From the NCBI GenBank assembly GCA_041389525.1, contig JAWKRR010000003.1:62001-126000 (forward strand): a DNA stretch of 64,000 bases. Reading direction: 5' to 3'. Below are positions 18,980 to 27,819 of this stretch, piece after piece (the stretch's first letter is position 1; each line of letters starts with the position of its first letter). The DNA is from JACKFB01 sp041389525 (GTDB taxonomy: Bacteria; Myxococcota_A; UBA9042; PHBI01; JACKFB01). A model generated the notes under the pieces. The model saw only the letters and a list, made by a program, of their open reading frames with translations, was not told the origin of the DNA and did not search any database. Made by a program: the position numbers and the translations under genes.

Positions 18980-20086
18980 CTACCTGGTCAGGAAGAGAAC
19001 GAACGCGGTGATGGCGACGTTCGCGAGGGAGAGCGGGAGCAGATAGACCCAGCCGAGCTTCATGAGCTGGTCGTAGCGGAAGCGCGGGAGCGTCCAGCGG
19101 ATGGTCATCTGCAGCAGCACGAGGAAGATGACCTTGGTCAGGAACGCCCCGACCGAGAGCCAGGTCGCGACGCTGGCGATGACCGGCTGGCCGTTGACCA
19201 GCTCGATGGGCAGGCCCGGGATGTGCCAGCCGCCGAGGAACATGCACGCGCCAAGTGCGGCGACGACGATGATGCCGATGAACTCACCGAGGCTGAAGAC
19301 GGCGAAACCCATCGACGAATACTCCGTGAAATAGCCGGCGGCGAGCTCGGACTCGGCCTCGGGGAGGTCGAAGGGGGCGCGCTTGGTCTCGGCGATGGAG
19401 GCCGTGAGGAAGAAGAGGAAGGCGAAGGGCTGAGTGACGATGCCCCACTTGGGGATGAAGCCGAGGAAGTAGGCGTCCTGTAGCCCCGTGGCGGCGTTGT
19501 AGCCCGCCTGGGCCCAGATGATGTCGTTGAGGCTGAGGCTGCCGTAGATCATGAAGATGCCGACCAGATTGAGGCCCAGGGTGACCTCGTAGCTGACCAT
19601 CTGGGCCGCGGTGCGCAGGCCACCCAACATCGAGAAGGCGGACTTCGACGCCCAGGCGCCCAGGGTCGAGCCGTAGACCGAGAGCGAGGCGACCGCGAAG
19701 ACGACGAGCACGCCCGCGTCGAGGTTGGCCATCAAGAAGAAGTGGCCGCCCTCTGCGCCGGGGACCGGGCCGGGGCCGAAGGGGATGACCACCCACATCA
19801 GCAGGGCCGGGATGAAGGCGAGGCCCGGCGCGAGGCGGTGGATCCATGTATTGGCGTGGGGAGGGTCGAAGGTCTCCTTGAGCAGCACCTTGACCGGGTC
19901 GGCCAGGAGCTGGCCCACGAAGGCCGACAGCGGGTTTTTCCCGAACAGGTACGCGCGGTTCGGGCCCGTGCGGTTCTGCATGAGCGCGGACTGCTTTCGC
20001 TCAAAGAGCGTCAGCAGCGTGGCGAGAACCATGACGAAGCCCAGCACGATGACGGCGAACTTCAGCAGGGCGGCGAGGAAGACCAT
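18980..20086 (-). CDS. nuoH: NADH-quinone oxidoreductase subunit H
   Basis: 368 residues with about eight or nine membrane segments. NuoH forms the quinone-binding cavity and connects the peripheral and membrane arms. The conserved quinone-site stretches are present: FERKQSALMQNRTGPNRA, KLLLKE-like DPVKVLLKETFDP, the SYE motif in AQMVSYEVTLGLN, and RAPFDLPEAESELAAGYFTE. It lies 8 nt upstream of nuoI and 4 nt after nuoG. Confidence 0.95.
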   Translation of the reverse strand: MVFLAALLKFAVIVLGFVMVLATLLTLFERKQSALMQNRTGPNRAYLFGKNPLSAFVGQLLADPVKVLLKETFDPPHANTWIHRLAPGLAFIPALLMWVVIPFGPGPVPGAEGGHFFLMANLDAGVLVVFAVASLSVYGSTLGAWASKSAFSMLGGLRTAAQMVSYEVTLGLNLVGIFMIYGSLSLNDIIWAQAGYNAATGLQDAYFLGFIPKWGIVTQPFAFLFFLTASIAETKRAPFDLPEAESELAAGYFTEYSSMGFAVFSLGEFIGIIVVAALGACMFLGGWHIPGLPIELVNGQPVIASVATWLSVGAFLTKVIFLVLLQMTIRWTLPRFRYDQLMKLGWVYLLPLSLANVAITAFVLFLTR

Positions 20087-20090
20087 CGGC

Positions 20091-21716
20091 CTAGACCTCC
20101 GTCGGGGCGGCCGCGGGGCTCGCCACAGGTTCGGGGGCCGCGGGCGCGGCGGTGACCTCGACGGTCTCGCCGAGCTTCATGCCGTGCGGCAGCAGCGCGG
20201 CCCAGGTCATCCCGGCAAAACCCGGCACCGTGGCGCGAAGCTGTTCGAAGACGTCCTCAGGGCGGCCGAAGTGCGCGGTGTCGCCCATCGCCTCGCCCAG
20301 CTTCATCGCGTAGTAGCCGTCGGACTTGCAGCTCGAGGCGGCCTTGGTGGCCTGGTCCATGCGCTGCACGATGCCGTCGAAGTTCGTGAAGGTGCCGACC
20401 TTCTCGAAGTGGGTGCGGGCTGGCAAGAAGGTCGTCGCCATCTTCCAAAAAGGCGTCTGGAAGGCGCTGACCACGACCCGCTTGGGCACGGCCTCGAGCT
20501 TGGCCATCTGGGCCTCGCCGATGGCGTGGTTGTCGCCGAAGACCAGCACGGCCTCGAGCCCCGCGCCGTCGAACTGCGCCAGCGGCTGGGCTTGCAGCCC
20601 GAAAGCGCCGAAGACGGCCTCGACGCCGCGTCGGTTCGGGTTCTTGTCAGCCTGACGCAGGATCGCGTCCGCCGTACCCGAGGCGCGGCCGCCCATGAAG
20701 ATGCGCGCGCCGGCCAGCGGGCCCTTGAGAAGCTGGGCTACCAGCCAGGCGTCCTCGTTGGTGAACCAGGGGGTGACGACGACGCCGATCTTCTGGCGGT
20801 TGGCGACCGCGCCAAGCTCGGCCGCGGCGGCCTCGATGGCCTCGACGTTGGTCACGATGCGCCGCTTGCCCTCGACCTGGGCCGCGGGGCCCTCCATGCG
20901 CGCGACTTCCTGGTAGTCCTTGTACGCCAGCCGCCCCTCGTCGCAGATCCACCAGTCGTTGACGCGCGGATTGTGCAGGGGCTTGGTGCGCCGCGGGACG
21001 TTCTCGAACGTGTCCGTGCGCGTCTTGCAGCCCCGGCTGCACTCCGGGCACACGCTGTCGGCCGACTGCAGCATCCAGACGCGGGTCCGGAAGCGGAAAT
21101 CCACGCTGGTCAACGCGCCGACCGGGCAGATATCGACGGTGTTTCCGGCGTAGGGGTTGTCGAGCTCTTTGCCGGGGAAGGTCGTGATCTCCGAGTGCTC
21201 GCCGCGGTTGACGATCTCAAGCTGGGTCTCGCCGGCGACCTCGTCGCAGAAGCGGATGCAGCGCGTGCAGAGGATGCAGCGCTCGGCGTCCAGCACCACG
21301 TCGGGGCCGAGGCGCTTGACCTTCGGCTTGTGCACCTTCTTGTGGGCGAGCCGGCTGGGGCTGGCCGAGTACTTGAAGTAGTGGTCCTGCAGCACGCACT
21401 CGCCGGCCTGGTCGCAGATGGGGCAGTCGACCGGGTGGTTGAGCAGGATGAACTCGAGCACGGCCTTGCGGGTCTTGACGATCTCGGGGCTCTGGGTCGA
21501 GACCTCCATGTCGTCCATGCACTCGGCGTAGCAGGCGGGCGTGGGCTTGGGCGCCTTGTTGGTGTCGACGAGGCACATGCGGCAGTTCGCCGGCTTGGTC
21601 AGCCCCGGGTGGTAGCAGAAGGTCGGGATGTCGACCCCGACCTGCCGCGCGGCCTCGAGGATGGTCGTGCCACGCTCGACCGTCACTTCGCGCCCATCGA
21701 TCTTCAGTGTTGGCAT
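20091..21716 (-). CDS. nuoG: NADH-quinone oxidoreductase subunit G, short form
   Basis: 541 residues from ATG 21716. The N-terminal [2Fe-2S] domain has CYHPGLTKPANCRMCLVD. The His/Cys cluster follows (HPVDCPICDQAGEC), then the 4Fe-4S domain CILCTRCIRFCDEV and the CPECSRGC...WWICDEGR segment for cluster N5/N7-type sites. The molybdopterin oxidoreductase-like part is much reduced: many NuoG are 700-900 residues, so the C-terminal region is truncated relative to those, as in some deltaproteobacterial enzymes. The Ala/Pro-rich tail (EPVASPAAAP) is unusual. The gene sits directly after nuoD, without nuoE and nuoF. Confidence 0.92.
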   Translation of the reverse strand: MPTLKIDGREVTVERGTTILEAARQVGVDIPTFCYHPGLTKPANCRMCLVDTNKAPKPTPACYAECMDDMEVSTQSPEIVKTRKAVLEFILLNHPVDCPICDQAGECVLQDHYFKYSASPSRLAHKKVHKPKVKRLGPDVVLDAERCILCTRCIRFCDEVAGETQLEIVNRGEHSEITTFPGKELDNPYAGNTVDICPVGALTSVDFRFRTRVWMLQSADSVCPECSRGCKTRTDTFENVPRRTKPLHNPRVNDWWICDEGRLAYKDYQEVARMEGPAAQVEGKRRIVTNVEAIEAAAAELGAVANRQKIGVVVTPWFTNEDAWLVAQLLKGPLAGARIFMGGRASGTADAILRQADKNPNRRGVEAVFGAFGLQAQPLAQFDGAGLEAVLVFGDNHAIGEAQMAKLEAVPKRVVVSAFQTPFWKMATTFLPARTHFEKVGTFTNFDGIVQRMDQATKAASSCKSDGYYAMKLGEAMGDTAHFGRPEDVFEQLRATVPGFAGMTWAALLPHGMKLGETVEVTAAPAAPEPVASPAAAPTEV

Positions 21717-21748
21717 CGTGCCCTGCCCTGCCTGACCTAGCGGCCGAC

Positions 21749-23047
21749 CTAGCGGTCGATCTCGCCGCCGATCATGTTGATGGTGTCGAAGGTCGGGATG
21801 ATGTCGGCCAGCAGCGCGCCGCGCGTCATCAGCCGCAACCCCTGCATGATGGCGAAGCATGGCGGGCGCACCTTCACGCGCCAGGGCCGACCGCTGCCGT
21901 CGCTGACGACGTAGTAGCCGACCTCGCCGTTGCCGCCCTCGATGTAGCCGTAGACCTCGCCCGAGGGGACGCGGACGCCCTCCATGATGAGCTTGAAGTG
22001 GGCGATCATGCCTTCGATGCTGTTGTAGACAGCGTCCTTGGGCGGCAGGACCACGCTCCAGTCACCGACCGAGATCGGGCCCGGCTCCATCTGCGCGAAG
22101 CACTGCGCGATGATCCGCCACGACTGGCGCATCTCCTCGAGGCGAACCAGGTAGCGGTCGTAGTTGTCGCCGCTGGTGCCGACCGGGACGTCGAACTCGA
22201 CGCGGTCGTAGAGCAGGTAGGGGGCGTAGGTCCGGACGTCGTAGTCCACGCCGGTCGAGCGCAGGCACGGGCCGGTGAACCCCAAATCGATCGCATCCGC
22301 CTGGGAGATCGCGCCCACGCCGGCCATGCGGTCGTAGAAGATGCGGTTGCGCGTCAGCAGCTTGTCCACGTCGTCGACGAGGTGCTGGATCTCCTTGCGC
22401 GAGTTCTCGATGGCCTCTTCCCAGCCCGCCGGGATGTCGTGGTTGAGCCCGCCCACGCGCGTGTACGACGTGGTCAGGCGCGCGCCGGTCAGCTCCTCGA
22501 TGCGGTCCCAGACGATCTCGCGGGCCTGGATGCCGTAGAGAAAGGGCGTGAACCCGCCAAGCTCCAGGGCGCCGGCCGAGATCGACGTCAGGTGGTCGGA
22601 GATGCGGCTCAGCTCGCAGGCGATCATCCGGATGTACTTGCAGCGGTCGGGCGTATCGATGCCCAGCGCCTTCTCGATGGTCATCGACCAGCCCACGTTG
22701 TTGCACAGCGGCGACACGTAGTTCAGGCGGTCGGTGTAAGGCAGCACCTGGCCGTAGGTGCAGACCTCGCTCATCTTCTCGAAGCCGCGGTGCAGGTACC
22801 CGATGTGCGGGTCGATCTCGACGACGGTCTCGCCGTCCAGGGTCAGCTCGAAGCGCACCGTGCCATGGGTCGCCGGGTGCGAGGGGCCCATGTTGATGGT
22901 GTAGTACTCGGCGTGCATGTGGTCGTCGGCCGGCGCCTGCGGGTGCAGGTTGCCTTTGCCCGGCGAGGGGCGCTTGGCCCACTCGGCGTCGTGGCCGTGA
23001 CCGTGGCCGTCGTGGCCATGCGTGGGGCGTGAGACGTGGGTCGCCAT
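21749..23047 (-). CDS. nuoD: NADH-quinone oxidoreductase subunit D with His-rich N-terminus
   Basis: 432 residues. The core is canonical: NMGPSHPATHGTVRF (quinone-site His), GYLHRGFEKM, LPYTDRLNYVSPL, ACELSRISDHL and the C-terminal FDTINMIGGEIDR. NuoD forms the quinone pocket with NuoB and NuoH. The first 40 residues are an extra His/Asp/Gly-rich extension (HGHDGHGHGHD) that could bind Ni/Zn. It lies 3 nt after nuoC. nuoC and nuoD are separate, not fused. Confidence 0.95.
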   Translation of the reverse strand: MATHVSRPTHGHDGHGHGHDAEWAKRPSPGKGNLHPQAPADDHMHAEYYTINMGPSHPATHGTVRFELTLDGETVVEIDPHIGYLHRGFEKMSEVCTYGQVLPYTDRLNYVSPLCNNVGWSMTIEKALGIDTPDRCKYIRMIACELSRISDHLTSISAGALELGGFTPFLYGIQAREIVWDRIEELTGARLTTSYTRVGGLNHDIPAGWEEAIENSRKEIQHLVDDVDKLLTRNRIFYDRMAGVGAISQADAIDLGFTGPCLRSTGVDYDVRTYAPYLLYDRVEFDVPVGTSGDNYDRYLVRLEEMRQSWRIIAQCFAQMEPGPISVGDWSVVLPPKDAVYNSIEGMIAHFKLIMEGVRVPSGEVYGYIEGGNGEVGYYVVSDGSGRPWRVKVRPPCFAIMQGLRLMTRGALLADIIPTFDTINMIGGEIDR

Positions 23048-23050
23048 GGC

Positions 23051-23551
23051 CTACTCCAGGTCGCTCGAGAGCGTCGGCATGGGCATGAGCGGCTGGTAGC
23101 CCCGCTGCGGATAGTCTTTGCGCAGCGCGTGCCCCTCGAACTCGGGGTAGGTCAGGATGCGGCGCAGGTCCGGGTGCCCGTCGAAGATGATGCCGTACAT
23201 GTCGAAGGCCTCGCGCTCGAACCAGTCGACGCCCTTCCACACGTGGGTGAGGGTCGGCACGTGCAGGTCGGCCTCGTGCAGCTGCACTTTCAGGCGGATG
23301 CGGGCGCGCTTCTTGAGGCTCATCAGGTGGTAGACGACCTCAAAGCGTGGCTCGCGCCAGCCCAGGTAGTCCACGCCGCACACGTCGATGGGCAGGTCGA
23401 AGCGCATCGCGTCGTCGTGCTTGAGGAAGCGCGCGACCTCGACGAGCTGTTCGCGGTGCAAGACCACCGTGTCGTCGCCGCGCCAGTCGTGGCTGGAGAC
23501 GACGGCCTTCGGGAAGCGCGCGATGATGGCCTGCGTGGCGGCCTGGCTCAT
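23051..23551 (-). CDS. nuoC: NADH-quinone oxidoreductase subunit C
   Basis: 166 residues from ATG 23551. The 30-kDa subunit signature is seen as WFEREAFDMYGIIFDGHPDLRRIL, followed by FEGHALRKDYP. The upstream continuation of the frame overlaps nuoA and is not coding. There is a 41-nt gap to nuoA, too small for nuoB, which normally lies here. Confidence 0.93.
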   Translation of the reverse strand: MSQAATQAIIARFPKAVVSSHDWRGDDTVVLHREQLVEVARFLKHDDAMRFDLPIDVCGVDYLGWREPRFEVVYHLMSLKKRARIRLKVQLHEADLHVPTLTHVWKGVDWFEREAFDMYGIIFDGHPDLRRILTYPEFEGHALRKDYPQRGYQPLMPMPTLSSDLE

Positions 23552-23592
23552 GAAGTCGACTCCGTGGGGAGGGCGAAGGAGGCAGGACCGAG

Positions 23593-23976
23593 TCAGTCCC
23601 AGCTCATCGCTCCGCGCTTGTATTCGTAGACGAGGCCAAGGCTGACGACGACCAGGAAGACGGCCATCGAGCCGAAGGCTGTGGCCGCGAAGGTCGGGTC
23701 GGCGAGGAAGTCCGTGTACTTGACCGCCCAGGGGTAGAGGAAGACGACCTCGAGGTCGAAGACCAGAAACAGGATGGCGGTCATGTAGAACTTGACGCTG
23801 AAGCGGTGGCGCGGGCTGTCGACCGGGTCGACGCCGGACTCGTACGGGATGCCCTTGATGCGGGTCGGGCGCTTGGGACCAAGCAGGCCGTTGGCCAGCA
23901 GGATCACGCCGGCCAACAACGCGACGAGCATCGCGATGAGCAGGACGGGAACGTAGGGCTCGTAGATCTCGATCAT
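23593..23976 (-). CDS. nuoA: NADH-quinone oxidoreductase subunit A
   Basis: 127 residues with three membrane helices. The conserved KGIPYESGVDPVDSPRHRFSVKFY loop (first to second helix) and FLVFDLEVVFLYPWA segment are diagnostic. First gene of the nuo block; 103 nt separate it from the end of hemL on the same strand, enough for its own promoter, though none is obvious. Confidence 0.94.
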   Translation of the reverse strand: MIEIYEPYVPVLLIAMLVALLAGVILLANGLLGPKRPTRIKGIPYESGVDPVDSPRHRFSVKFYMTAILFLVFDLEVVFLYPWAVKYTDFLADPTFAATAFGSMAVFLVVVSLGLVYEYKRGAMSWD

Positions 23977-24079
23977 CGGGGGCGCCTCCGAGGGCCCGAA
24001 CGCGCGGCGGAGTTAGCACGCAGGCCATGGAGCGTCAATGGATTCACGGGCGCGGGAGGGGGGCGGTGGGGGTGCCGAT

Positions 24080-25366
24080 TCAGCCGCCTGAGGCGAGGGT
24101 GGCGCGGGCGGCCTCGATGGTGCGGTCGCACAGCGCCTCGTCGTGGGCGAGGCTGATGAACCACGCCTCGTACTGGCTCGGCGGCAGCACGACGCCGCGG
24201 TCGCGCATGCCGCGCCAGAACGCCCCGAAGCGGGCGGGCGCGGTGGCCGGGACGTCTTCGAGGCGGCGCACGGGCCCCGGGGCGAAGAACAGCGTCAGCA
24301 TGGAGCCGACGCGCTGCACGCAGCCCTCGACCTTGGCGTCGGCCAGCGCTTGGGTGAGCCCCGCTTGTAGCCGCGCGCCCAGCAGCTCCAGCCGCTCGTA
24401 GACGCCGGGGCGGGCCAGGGCGTCGAGGGTGGCCAGGCCAGCAGCCACCGAGAGCGGATTTCCCGAGTTGGTGCCTGCCTGATAGACGGGCCCCTCGGGC
24501 GCGACCACGCCCATAATCTCCGCGCGCCCACCGTAGGCGCCGACCGGCAGCCCGCCGCCGACGATCTTCCCGAGGCAGGTCAGGTCCGGCGCGACGCCGA
24601 AGCGCGCCTGAGCCCCGCCCAGCGCCACGCGGAAGCCCGTCATCACCTCGTCGAAGACGAGCAGCGTCCCGTGCATGTCGGCCAGCGCGCGCAGGCCCTT
24701 CAGGTAGGTCGGCTCCGGCGGGACCACGCCCATGTTGCCGACCACCGGCTCGACGATGATGGCGGCGATGCCGTCGACGTGGGTGGCCAAGATGGCCTCG
24801 ACCGCCGCGAGGTCGTTGTAGGGCGCGCTGTAGGTGTCCTCGACCGCGCCCGGCGTCACGCCCGCCGAGTCGGGGCTGCCGTGGGTCATCGCCCCGCTGC
24901 CCGCCTTCACCAGCAGCGCGTCGGCGTGCCCGTGGTAGCAGCCCTCGAGCTTGATGATCCCCTGCCGCCCGGTGAAGCCGCGGGCCGCACGCAGCGCGCT
25001 CATGGTCGCCTCGGTGCCCGAGCTGACGAGCCGCATCCGCTCCATCGACGGCATCAGCTCGCCGATGCGCGCGCACAGCGCGGTCTCCCCCTCGGTCGGC
25101 ATCCCATACGAGAAGCCCCGCCCCGCCGCCGCCACGACCGCGCTCACCACGTCCGGGTGCGCGTGCCCCAAGATCGCCGGCCCGAACGCCCCGACGTAGT
25201 CGATGTACTTGCGACCGTCGACGTCCTCGACCTCCGCACCGGCCGCCGCGCGGATAAAGGTCGGCTCGGCCCCGACCGACCGACAGGCCCGCGCGGGGCT
25301 GTTCACCCCGCCCGGCATCCAACGGGTCGCCGCCTCAAACGCGCGCTTCGATGCCTGGTCACTCAC
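24080..25366 (-). CDS. hemL: Glutamate-1-semialdehyde 2,1-aminomutase
   Basis: 428 residues, full length. It makes 5-aminolevulinate from glutamate-1-semialdehyde (C5 pathway of haem synthesis). The N-terminal MPGGVNSPARA, the SSGTEATMSALRAARG block, GCYHGHADALLVKAGSG and the PLP-lysine motif LGKIVGGGLPVGAYGG identify HemL among class III aminotransferases. The start overlaps the end of the ABC-F gene as ATGA (25363-25366). Confidence 0.94.
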   Translation of the reverse strand: MSDQASKRAFEAATRWMPGGVNSPARACRSVGAEPTFIRAAAGAEVEDVDGRKYIDYVGAFGPAILGHAHPDVVSAVVAAAGRGFSYGMPTEGETALCARIGELMPSMERMRLVSSGTEATMSALRAARGFTGRQGIIKLEGCYHGHADALLVKAGSGAMTHGSPDSAGVTPGAVEDTYSAPYNDLAAVEAILATHVDGIAAIIVEPVVGNMGVVPPEPTYLKGLRALADMHGTLLVFDEVMTGFRVALGGAQARFGVAPDLTCLGKIVGGGLPVGAYGGRAEIMGVVAPEGPVYQAGTNSGNPLSVAAGLATLDALARPGVYERLELLGARLQAGLTQALADAKVEGCVQRVGSMLTLFFAPGPVRRLEDVPATAPARFGAFWRGMRDRGVVLPPSQYEAWFISLAHDEALCDRTIEAARATLASGG

Positions 25367-27342
25367 GGTCCTGCCTCCAGCGACGCGGCGAGCGTCGTCT
25401 CCGCCTCTTCGATCGCCAAGGAGACTCCCTCCCAGCGCTCCATCAACTCTTCCTGCTCGGCCGTCAGCGCGCGCTCGTCCCGCACCGCCTGCTGCGACGC
25501 CACCGAGTCTTCAAAAAACCCAGGCGCCATCATGCGTTCTCGCAGGTCGCCGAGCGCGGTCTCCACCTCGGAGATGCGCCGCTCGACGCCCTCCAGGTCG
25601 CCGCGCAGCGCCTTCGTGCTGCGGTGGTGCGCGTTCCGAAGCTCTGCTTCCCAGCGTTTGCGCGCCTTGTCGTCCCGCGCCGGCTTGCGCGCGTCGGCCT
25701 GGGCGCCGCCCGCGGGGGCCTCGGCGCGACCCAGCAGCGGCTCACCCAGCAGCGCCTTCTTCGCGGCGTAGTCCTCGAAGCTGCCCGAGAAGCGCCGCAC
25801 CTCGCCGTCGATGACCTCGATGACCTCGGTGGCGATGGCGTCGATGAAGTGGCGGTCGTGGCTGATGAGGATCAGCGTGCCGGTGTAATCCTGCAGCGCC
25901 TGAACCAGCACGGCCAAGCTCGCCATGTCCAGGTGGTTGGTCGGCTCGTCCATCAGCAGCAGGTTCGCCGGCCGCAGCATCATCTTGGCCATGGCCAGGC
26001 GGGCCTTCTCGCCGCCCGACAGCACGCCCACCCGCTTGCCGACGTCCGCACCCGAGAACCGAAACGCGCCCAAGAGCCCGCGGCACATGGGCCAGGTGTC
26101 CACATCGGCCGCGGACTCCATCTCTTCGAGGACCGTCCGCTCGAGATCGAGCACCTCCACCTGATGCTGCGCGAAGAAGGCCCGCGAGACGTTGTGGCCC
26201 AGCCGCATCTCGCCGCGGTCGGGCGCCACGGTCCCCGCGATCATCTTCAGCAGCGTCGACTTCCCCGCGCCGTTCGGCCCCACCAGCGCGATGCGCTCGC
26301 CCCGCTGCAGCGTCAGGTTCAGCCCCTCGTAGACCTTGGTCGGCCCGTAGGACTTCCCCGCGTCCTCGAAGACCACCACGTCTTTTCCGCTGCGCTCGGG
26401 CTCCGGGAAGCGAAAACGTATCGAGCGATCCTCGCTCTCCGGCGCGTCGACGCGCTCCAGCCGCTCCAGCGCCTTGATGCGCGACTGAACCGCCTTCGCC
26501 TTGCTGCTCTTGGCGCGAAAGCGCTCGATGAAACGCTCGGTCTCGGCCACCGCCCGCGCCTGATTCTCGGCCGTCGCCGCCTGCATCTCGCGCCGGGCCT
26601 CGCGCTGCTCCAGCCAGTCGTCGAAGCCGCCGGTGTAGACGTCCACGCCGCGGCGACCCAACTCCGCGATGTGGCGCGCCACCCGGTTGAGCAGGTAGCG
26701 GTCGTGGCTGATGATCACGACGCTGCCCGGGTAGTCCTGCAGGAAGCCCTCGAACCACAGCAGACTCTCGAGGTCCAAGTGGTTGGTGGGCTCGTCGAGC
26801 AGCAGGATCTCGGGCCGTGCCAGCAGCAATCGCGCCATGGCGACGCGCATGACCCAGCCGCCGGAGAGCTCGCGGACAGGGCGCGTGGCCTCTGAGTCGG
26901 CGAACCCCAGGCCGGACAGGATCCGCCGCGCCTCGGCCTCGACGCCGTAGCCGCCGAGGGCCACGTGCCGCGCGGACACGGCCTCCCAGCGGCTCAGCGT
27001 GCCCTCGCTGGTGTCGCCGCCAGCCATCGCCGCCTCGAGCTCGGCCTTCTCCGCCTCGAGCGCGGTGACCTCGCCGGCCGCCTCGATCACGACCTCCAGC
27101 ACGCTGCGGTCGGCGTACTCATCGGTCTCCTGGGCCAAATAGCCCACCCGCACGCCCTTCGCCGTGACGACGCGCCCCTCGTCGGCCTCGATCTGGCCTG
27201 TCACAATCTTGAACAGCGTCGTCTTGCCGGCGCCGTTCGGCCCGACCAGCCCGATGCGCTCGCGGTGGCCGATGTGCCAGGACAACCCGCTGAAGAGCTC
27301 GCGCGGCCCGTAGTGCTTCGAGATATCTATGAGATGCATCAT
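25363..27342 (-). CDS. ABC-F family ATPase (YheS/Uup-like)
   Basis: 659 residues: two ABC domains with no membrane segments. Domain 1 has Walker A GPNGAGKTT, signature LSGGW (LSGGWVMRVAMARLLL) and Walker B LLLDEPTNHLDLES. Domain 2 has GPNGAGKST, LSGGEKARLAMAKMML and LLMDEPTNHLDMAS. The linker between them is Arg/Lys/Ala-rich and helical (the P-site tRNA interaction motif region, with RFRAKSSKAKAVQSR). A C-terminal charged coiled coil (about 555-655) suggests a YheS- or Uup-type protein. ABC-F proteins act on the ribosome. The frame begins with two adjacent ATGs; AGGTG lies 5 nt upstream. Overlaps hemL by 4 nt. Confidence 0.92.
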   Translation of the reverse strand: MMHLIDISKHYGPRELFSGLSWHIGHRERIGLVGPNGAGKTTLFKIVTGQIEADEGRVVTAKGVRVGYLAQETDEYADRSVLEVVIEAAGEVTALEAEKAELEAAMAGGDTSEGTLSRWEAVSARHVALGGYGVEAEARRILSGLGFADSEATRPVRELSGGWVMRVAMARLLLARPEILLLDEPTNHLDLESLLWFEGFLQDYPGSVVIISHDRYLLNRVARHIAELGRRGVDVYTGGFDDWLEQREARREMQAATAENQARAVAETERFIERFRAKSSKAKAVQSRIKALERLERVDAPESEDRSIRFRFPEPERSGKDVVVFEDAGKSYGPTKVYEGLNLTLQRGERIALVGPNGAGKSTLLKMIAGTVAPDRGEMRLGHNVSRAFFAQHQVEVLDLERTVLEEMESAADVDTWPMCRGLLGAFRFSGADVGKRVGVLSGGEKARLAMAKMMLRPANLLLMDEPTNHLDMASLAVLVQALQDYTGTLILISHDRHFIDAIATEVIEVIDGEVRRFSGSFEDYAAKKALLGEPLLGRAEAPAGGAQADARKPARDDKARKRWEAELRNAHHRSTKALRGDLEGVERRISEVETALGDLRERMMAPGFFEDSVASQQAVRDERALTAEQEELMERWEGVSLAIEEAETTLAASLEAGP

Positions 27343-27446
27343 CGCCGCACCTCTTAATCTGTCGCCCTGGGCCCGGCAAGGGTGCAGGGCAATCGCGCGC
27401 GGCGCGGCGGGCGGCGCGGGGGGCAGTTGAGCGCGATCGCCGCTTT

Positions 27447-27550
27447 CAGCTGCTAGCTCTCAGCGTTTAGCCGGGCGTGGCCTCGTGCAGAAGTCGGAGC
27501 TGCTTCGGTAGCCGCCGGGCTGAGGGCTGAGGGCTGACCGCTGACCCCTG
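27447..27550. repeat. Imperfect inverted repeat built of GCTGA-type units
   Basis: The left arm 27447-27471 (CAGCTGCTAGCTCTCAGC followed by GTTTAGC) is largely complementary to the right arm 27519-27550. The right arm repeats GCTGAGG twice and then GCTGACC. Roughly 50 nt lie between the arms. GCTGA-unit repeats of this kind occur as dispersed intergenic elements in other deltaproteobacterial genomes; that is recollection, not a search result. Confidence 0.5.
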
Positions 27551-27575
27551 CCCACTGCTCGCACCACGATCGCAA

Positions 27576-27668
27576 ATGACGCGCCGGATGCCGCTGCGCG
27601 TCATGGTCGCAAAAATAGGTGGGACGCGGAAATCCGCGCCATGACACGGCGCGTCATCTTCGCGTCAC
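27576..27668. promoter_or_regulatory. Cluster of CGCGTCAT motifs
   Basis: ATGACGCG (27576-27583) and its complement CGCGTCAT (27597-27604) form an inverted pair with a 13-nt loop. CGCGTCAT recurs at 27650-27657, with ATGAC at 27641-27645 facing it, and CGCGTCAC at 27661-27668. Repeated half-sites in a divergent intergenic region suggest a transcription factor binding region. The factor is unknown. Confidence 0.35.
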
Positions 27669-27819
27669 AGCTTCTGCGCCCGGACTCTTGCGTCCGGCTT
27701 TGCGCTTCGTTACAAGGCCGCCACTGCAAGGGGATGAGGTCACTACACGACCTCGTCTCATCGATTCAGACAGCCGGCGTTCCCGATAGCCCGGTCCCGC
27801 CGCTCCAGAGGAACCAGCC

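Larger units (their letters stand above)
27343..27819. other. 477-nt non-coding divergent interval
   Basis: I find no supportable gene here. Short open frames exist but have no codon bias or ribosome site. The interval separates the minus-strand ABC-F gene from the plus-strand 61-residue protein. It holds the imperfect inverted repeat at 27447-27550, a cluster of CGCGTCAT motifs at 27576-27668, a GCGGA-AA-TCCGC hairpin (27626-27637) and a GAGGTC/GACCTC hairpin near 27737-27755. Base composition is lower in GC than the flanking genes. Confidence 0.6.

Noticed and set aside
19725..21740. A 671-codon plus-strand frame opposite nuoH/nuoG
   Set aside because: Antisense to well identified complex I genes; no motifs.
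23552..23592. A hidden nuoB between nuoA and nuoC
   Set aside because: Only 41 nt lie between the two genes and no NuoB motif occurs in any frame nearby.
27343..27360. A leaderless promoter for the ABC-F gene (TTGCCG, 17 nt, TAAGAG on the minus strand)
   Set aside because: The TAAGAGGTG at the supposed -10 is better read as the Shine-Dalgarno sequence of the gene.
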